Positions 6,401-8,552 of a stretch of DNA of 8,552 bases are shown here, piece after piece. Below the pieces are notes generated by a model that was not told the origin of the DNA, did not search any database, and was given only the letters and a program-made list of their open reading frames with translations. How positions within the stretch are numbered: the stretch's first letter is position 1; each line of letters opens with the position of its first letter. Origin of the DNA: Kiritimatiellia bacterium (GTDB lineage Bacteria; Verrucomicrobiota; Kiritimatiellia; RFP12; UBA1067). The translations under genes were made by a program, and so were the position numbers. The DNA is taken from the NCBI GenBank assembly GCA_016302985.1, contig JAEDMN010000142.1:1-8552 (forward strand). The letters run 5' to 3'.

Positions 6401-8552
6401 CGGGACGTCCCACGTGATGTTCTCGTTCTCGACGGAGAACGCGCCGCCGTCTTTGACGACGATCTTCCCGACCTGGACCGTGTCGCCGCCGACGATGTTG
6501 AGGTAGTTCTTGTTGAGGATCGTGAGCGTCTTGCCCGGCCCCTTGATGGAGCCTTCCATCGCGACGCCGACGGAGGGACGGACGTCGATGCGGCCAGGGC
6601 CGCCGATCGTCGCGTCGTCCGTGAGCTCGACGCGGGAGAGGGCCGCGTTCCAGCCCGTGCCGCCGTTGACGAGCGCGCCGCTGCCGTCCGGGCCCGCGCC
6701 GGCGATCTTCACGATCGCGGAGCGCGTGCGGTTGTTCTTCGCGGCATCGGTCTGGTAAGTCTCGTACGTGTTGATGTCGAAGGCCGCGCCGTTCTCGACC
6801 GTGATCGTCGAGTCGACGCCGAACGGCGTCGCGCCGATCGTCGGACTCGTCGCGTCGAGCGTGAGGACGCCCGCCTTGACCGTGATCTCCGTGCCGTCCG
6901 AAAGGCCGGCGCCCGAGATCGTCAGCTTGCCCGCGCCCTGCTTGACGAGTGTCGGCGTCGTCAGCTTCGCCGCGCCGGCGAGGACGTAGTCGTCGTCCGC
7001 GTCGACCGTGACGCCCGCGGCCGAAACCGGCTGGTCCACGGCGACCGTCTTCTGCTCCGCCGCGCCGGTCAGCACGGCGTACTGGTTCGCGGTGAACGCG
7101 ATGGGGTCGGACGTGACGGCCGTCAACCACGCGGCGCTGGACCACGTGTCGCCTGCGGCGCCCGCCCAGGTGAGCCCCGTGTAGTAGGGCAGCGAACGCG
7201 TTTCGGTAACGACGACTTCGCCGTTGTTGCCCTGCGCCCGGATCGCCACGTAGTACGTCGCGCCCTCCTGCAGGCCGGCACACGAGAGGCGTCCCGAGAC
7301 CGGACCGAAGGCCGTCGTCGTGCCGAGATCGACCGGCGCGCCCTCGAGCGCCTCCGTCGCGCCCCAGAGGAGCGTCAGGGTCAGGGATTCGGCGGTGCCG
7401 AACTCGCGGACCGTGCCGGAGACGGCGATCGCCTGGCCGGCCTCGGCCATGGCGACGTCGTCGAGCGCGACGACAATCGGCGTCTCGCCCACCGGCACGC
7501 AGGCGCCGACCGAGACGAACCCGGAATCCGGCGCCATCGCGAGGTACTCGGTCTCGAGCGCGCCGTCCGTCTCGCCGCCCTTCGACAGGCGGAACTCGTC
7601 CATCCAGCCGTGCCATGCGATATCCGCGCCGGAGACGCCGATATCCGTGTCGTTGCCGAGCACGATGTTCTTGCCGTTGTCCGTCGCCGGCGTGACCGTG
7701 CCCGTGCCGATCTTCCTGCCGTTGCGGAACAGGCTGAAACTGGCGCCCTTGAACACGAACGCGAAGTGCACCCAGTCGTCGAGCGCGCCGTTGCGGTCGA
7801 TGGTGACGACGTCCTCCTCTCCGCCCTTCGCGCCCGTGACGCGGAAGCTCGACCCGTCCGACTGCATCTCGATGCCCCAGCCGTTCGCATCCGTGCGGGC
7901 GGCCTTGCGGTAGAGCACGTGGTCGTAGTAGTAGTCCGCCAGGCGGTGCTTCAACCACACGGAGGCCGTGAACGTGTCGCCGTGGTCGACGGACGGCAGC
8001 TTGACGCCGCCCTTGTTGTCCGACTTGCTGTCGGAGTTGGAGATCAGGACGGACGTGCCGAGGACGCCCGACTCGCCGAGCTTCGTCACGTCGGGCTGCG
8101 GAATCGTGCCGGCCGCGACCTGGCCGGACGCCTCGGCGATGGACGAGCCCGTGTCGTCCAGGTGCCACACGCCGCGGTAGTTGGACCACACGTCGGCGCC
8201 AGAGACGACCGGCAGCGCGCCCGCGGCCGCGGCCTGGTAGTACATCGTGACCACGGTGCCGGTCGTCGGGATCGACGGCACCTTCACCCAGATCAGGGAT
8301 TCGCCCGCGGGGTCCCAGATCTCGATGTCATGGGGAATCAGGTTGCCGGCCGCGTCCGCAAAGCGGATGTCCGCGCCGTTCGCCGCGCAGTGGTCGTAGG
8401 TGAAGCCCTTGAGAGACGGGGAGATGCGCACGGCCACCGGCACGTCCGCGACGGCGGCGTCGCCCTTCGCGCCCCCCAGCAGAATCGTCGACTTCTTCGC
8501 AAACGCCGCCGTGTCGAGCACGGCGCCGGAAACACACCACGACAGGCCCGCG
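3497..8552 (-). CDS. Giant secreted multidomain surface protein (DUF2341, LamG-like, FN3-like, beta-helix, PA14-like x2), 5' partial
   Basis: The frame is open from the right edge to a TAA at 3499-3497 (about 1684 residues visible), so the true start lies off the window. Residues here are counted from the GTG at 8521, which is not the likely start: upstream codons read AGLSWCVSGA, like the end of a signal peptide. Order: DUF2341-like 25-100; LamG/concanavalin-A-like 110-330; FN3-like 346-445; a W-rich lead-in at 450-460; an autotransporter-associated repeat 525-560; a long Gly/Thr/Val-rich beta-helix-like stretch to about 1180; two PA14-like modules (1184-1320 and 1405-1498); a C-terminal module ending RGGGFVFYLR. 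There is no 250-300 residue outer-membrane barrel, PEP-CTERM or LPXTG signal. LamG and PA14 domains elsewhere often bind glycans, so an extracellular glycan-binding or adhesive role is inferred. No catalytic site was recognised. The next gene follows after 22 bp, so the two are probably co-transcribed. The CDS call is firm; the function is tentative. Confidence 0.93.
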   Translation of the reverse strand, partial: AGLSWCVSGAVLDTAAFAKKSTILLGGAKGDAAVADVPVAVRISPSLKGFTYDHCAANGADIRFADAAGNLIPHDIEIWDPAGESLIWVKVPSIPTTGTVVTMYYQAAAAGALPVVSGADVWSNYRGVWHLDDTGSSIAEASGQVAAGTIPQPDVTKLGESGVLGTSVLISNSDSKSDNKGGVKLPSVDHGDTFTASVWLKHRLADYYYDHVLYRKAARTDANGWGIEMQSDGSSFRVTGAKGGEEDVVTIDRNGALDDWVHFAFVFKGASFSLFRNGRKIGTGTVTPATDNGKNIVLGNDTDIGVSGADIAWHGWMDEFRLSKGGETDGALETEYLAMAPDSGFVSVGACVPVGETPIVVALDDVAMAEAGQAIAVSGTVREFGTAESLTLTLLWGATEALEGAPVDLGTTTAFGPVSGRLSCAGLQEGATYYVAIRAQGNNGEVVVTETRSLPYYTGLTWAGAAGDTWSSAAWLTAVTSDPIAFTANQYAVLTGAAEQKTVAVDQPVSAAGVTVDADDDYVLAGAAKLTTPTLVKQGAGKLTISGAGLSDGTEITVKAGVLTLDATSPTIGATPFGVDSTITVENGAAFDINTYETYQTDAAKNNRTRSAIVKIAGAGPDGSGALVNGGTGWNAALSRVELTDDATIGGPGRIDVRPSVGVAMEGSIKGPGKTLTILNKNYLNIVGGDTVQVGKIVVKDGGAFSVENENITWDVPGGITLTGGGRIIYRYDNIPVPVTIPDGDAGTYTADAKVGRQTGKTTVGPGATLTLNGNGASMLIGPLENNGTVLATGNGPYLAGPTTGDGVYRSEGVNFRMAGGFQIDTMTCDFSGGIDLGSPDAPGYPQVANLVGLDGSPLDSKGHIYLRAGGNGTLGASWDHFFCSTAGKAQNVIDYHETANVTTFLDHVNWTVGQVQQANGSGQSHIRLVNGSKIVATNYWRMGVSTGPRSASLYLEPGTELRVEGSGNEAFAMGQWSGQANGVFQLTVDGAKFSLPDAFLRVCKDAPYGYATAMNGAEVRVKGIGSRASFASDDSYGARDYVNGDECFKMTGGSLVEVGAGALRASLARTDRPSYDFEDGTLRPTADWNHPYDWPQIAFGANPHSAGKVTFDLNGKTVNLKAAIGGASEVELKGSGTFKTSSDVQAMPVGKWTVGTGVTADLSGFNGFGGGLELAENASAKMNLNVQEAGDVGLVEFDMFPGNVYTKAKAYDGPLAMRVDNLALLHSARGENQKMQMAGFLWRGQFLVPEGEEGTWYFAGTWDDNIYFEIDGQQTVLSTTWNAVATGTRELTAGWHDFRIATCDGIGGQGPAAANGWSNAMGLGWTRFAPASGADKNASTYTKFDTSTLKMRPPTNTIVGVRWQRGAGPHVSSTWEVGYEDPVLGSYTNAFAAGDSITNSLQGLNSLSAIMKSRDSRFLGYFKVDADKAGTWEFKGQYDDTIYLRVDGRKVIANTIWNALKTATVELDAGWHAFDIRVGDGVGGWGPSGLKDDDGREAGLTAKAPGGRALCFDERNFRIVASIFDIANDAGAGLGGDILLNAGSVLENAATRGYCPIRGRLDGAGTGTLKGRFRMDGGTLVIPGPGSRLAFGTQFQNVDANFLAGLGAIELDLAGKPTFGQVSVCDAYGLTAEDAARIPVTAKIADADAEMVEKYADAFSATVKNGKLVVCNARGGGFVFYLR
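3500..3859 (-). other. C-terminal beta module ending VFYLR (upstream gene)
   Basis: Residues about 1555-1674 contain G-T-G-T-L-K-G, an amphipathic strand I-E-L-D-L, then F-S-A-T-V-K-N-G-K-L-V-V and the end R-G-G-G-F-V-F-Y-L-R. The downstream protein has the same order of elements and nearly the same last residues. The tail is too short to be a membrane helix and is not a known sorting signal that I recognise. Confidence 0.6.
4028..4309 (-). repeat. PA14-like module, copy 2
   Basis: Residues about 1405-1498. The core from 1421 reads G-T-W-E-F-K-G-Q-Y-D-D-T-I-Y-L followed by R-V-D-G, then D-A-G-W-H-A-F-D-I-R and D-G-V-G-G-W-G-P. It is closer to the usual PA14 core than copy 1 (D-D-T-I-Y-L-x-V-D-G). 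The two cores lie about 175 residues apart, which suggests a duplication with a linker. Confidence 0.8.
4562..4972 (-). repeat. PA14-like module, copy 1
   Basis: Residues about 1184-1320. The core G-T-W-Y-F-A-G-T-W-D-D-N-I-Y-F (from 1245) followed by E-I-D-G, then A-G-W-H-D-F-R-I, is the PA14 signature: a D-D-x-x-x-x-x-x-D-G loop and an A-G-x-H-x-x-x-I strand. Aligned without gaps to copy 2 over 58 residues, 31 are identical by my count. PA14 domains often bind sugars through the D-D loop. An N-terminal strand near V-E-F-D-M-F-P-G may belong to it. Confidence 0.78.
4973..7174 (-). other. Beta-helix-like passenger region of the upstream gene
   Basis: Residues about 450-1183 are rich in G, T, V, A and N, with short strands separated by G-G or N-G turns. 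The region opens with L-T-W-A-G and D-T-W-S-S-A-A-W, the same kind of lead-in that follows the signal peptide of the downstream gene. Only one canonical autotransporter-associated repeat is seen, near its start; the rest (about 561-1183) is degenerate and matches no family I can name. A solenoid fold is inferred from composition and turn spacing, not shown. Confidence 0.6.
6842..6949 (-). repeat. Autotransporter-associated beta-strand repeat (upstream gene)
   Basis: Residues 525-560 read L-V-K-Q-G-A-G-K-L-T-I-S-G, then about 10 residues, then I-T-V-K-A-G-V-L-T-L-D. This is the classic form of the repeat (L-x-K-x-G-x-G-x-L-x-L, then V-x-x-G-x-L-x-V). It is the clearest copy in this gene. Confidence 0.85.
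7187..7486 (-). other. Fibronectin type III-like domain
   Basis: Residues about 346-445 form a roughly 100-residue all-beta unit. It ends with the L-x-x-G-A-T-Y-Y-V-A-I-R-A-Q-G-N-N-G pattern seen near the end of FN3-like linkers, and follows the LamG domain directly. It is probably a rigid spacer between the N-terminal head and the beta-helix. Another Ig-like or cadherin-like fold is possible. Confidence 0.55.
7532..8194 (-). other. LamG / concanavalin-A-like jelly-roll domain
   Basis: Residues about 110-330 carry landmarks of the Laminin_G_3 type: G-V-W-H-L-D-D at the start, F-T-A-S-V-W-L-K in the middle, D-D-W-V-H-F-A-F-V-F with an S-L-F-R-N-G-R-K-I-G hairpin, an I-V-L-G-N-D strand, and a closing W-M-D-E-F-R-L-S. 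These domains often bind carbohydrate or matrix ligands; the ligand here cannot be read from sequence. Confidence 0.85.
8222..8449 (-). other. DUF2341-like domain of the upstream gene
   Basis: Residues about 25-100 show the family pattern as I know it: an opening strand V-P-V-A-V-R-I, then F-T-Y-D-H, then A-D-I-R-F-A-D with L-I-P-H-D-I-E-I-W, then L-I-W-V-K-V-P-S-I-P and T-V-V-T-M-Y-Y. DUF2341 commonly precedes LamG-like domains in large secreted proteins, as it does here. Its molecular role is not established. Confidence 0.8.
8522..8552 (-). other. Probable C-terminal end of a signal peptide, cut by the window edge
   Basis: The in-frame codons upstream of GTG 8521 read A-G-L-S-W-C-V-S-G-A. 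Small residues at -3 and -1 (Ser, Ala) fit signal peptidase I cleavage just before V-L-D-T. The GTG at 8521 is then simply the Val after cleavage. The charged start and most of the hydrophobic core lie beyond the edge. The Cys in L-S-W-C is a poor lipobox (Trp at -1), so a lipoprotein is less likely. Confidence 0.65.

Noticed and set aside
5067..8189. A 1040-codon minus-strand open frame overlapping the upstream gene
   Set aside because: The translation is an Arg/Gly/His-rich out-of-frame shadow, whereas the main frame gives continuous recognisable domains.
1..8552. CRISPR, tRNA, insertion sequence or phage signals
   Set aside because: No spaced direct repeats, cloverleaf sequences, transposase motifs or terminal inverted repeats were seen; repetition is at the protein level inside the two genes.

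Overview
The window is GC-rich (by eye about two thirds G+C) and almost fully coding. It holds two very large genes, both on the minus strand, separated by 22 bp. Both encode secreted, repetitive, beta-strand-rich surface proteins, with a signal peptide or the end of one, Gly/Thr/Ala/Val-rich ladders and autotransporter-associated beta-strand repeats. The mix of these repeats with DUF2341, LamG-like and PA14-like modules, GC-ending codons and the lack of an autotransporter barrel suggests the PVC superphylum, most likely a Kiritimatiellota/Lentisphaerae/Verrucomicrobiota member. This taxonomic call is inference; no marker gene is present.

Layout in transcription order (right to left). The upstream gene enters at the right edge with its start off the window and ends at 3497. 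Its visible order is: end of a signal peptide, DUF2341, a LamG/concanavalin-A-like domain, an FN3-like domain, a long beta-helix-like passenger with one clear autotransporter-associated repeat, two PA14-like modules in tandem, and a C-terminal beta module ending in VFYLR. After a 22-bp AT-rich gap made of three 7-bp tandem units comes the second gene (3474 to 1). It has its own signal peptide, two ladders with an exact 25-residue period, four autotransporter-associated repeats and a C-terminal module ending in VFYVR. Its stop codon is the first three bases of the window.

The two genes are probably co-transcribed paralogues in their passenger and C-terminal parts. The first adds a head (DUF2341, LamG, FN3) and PA14 modules that in other proteins often bind glycans. 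The pair may form cell-surface or extracellular glycan-binding fibres or adhesins, but no enzyme active site is recognisable and function is not proven. The most interesting point is the shared C-terminal module and near-identical terminal pentapeptide, on proteins without a barrel, PEP-CTERM or LPXTG signal. This could be an undescribed sorting signal or a conserved last strand.

No RNA gene, mobile element, CRISPR array, promoter or terminator could be supported.
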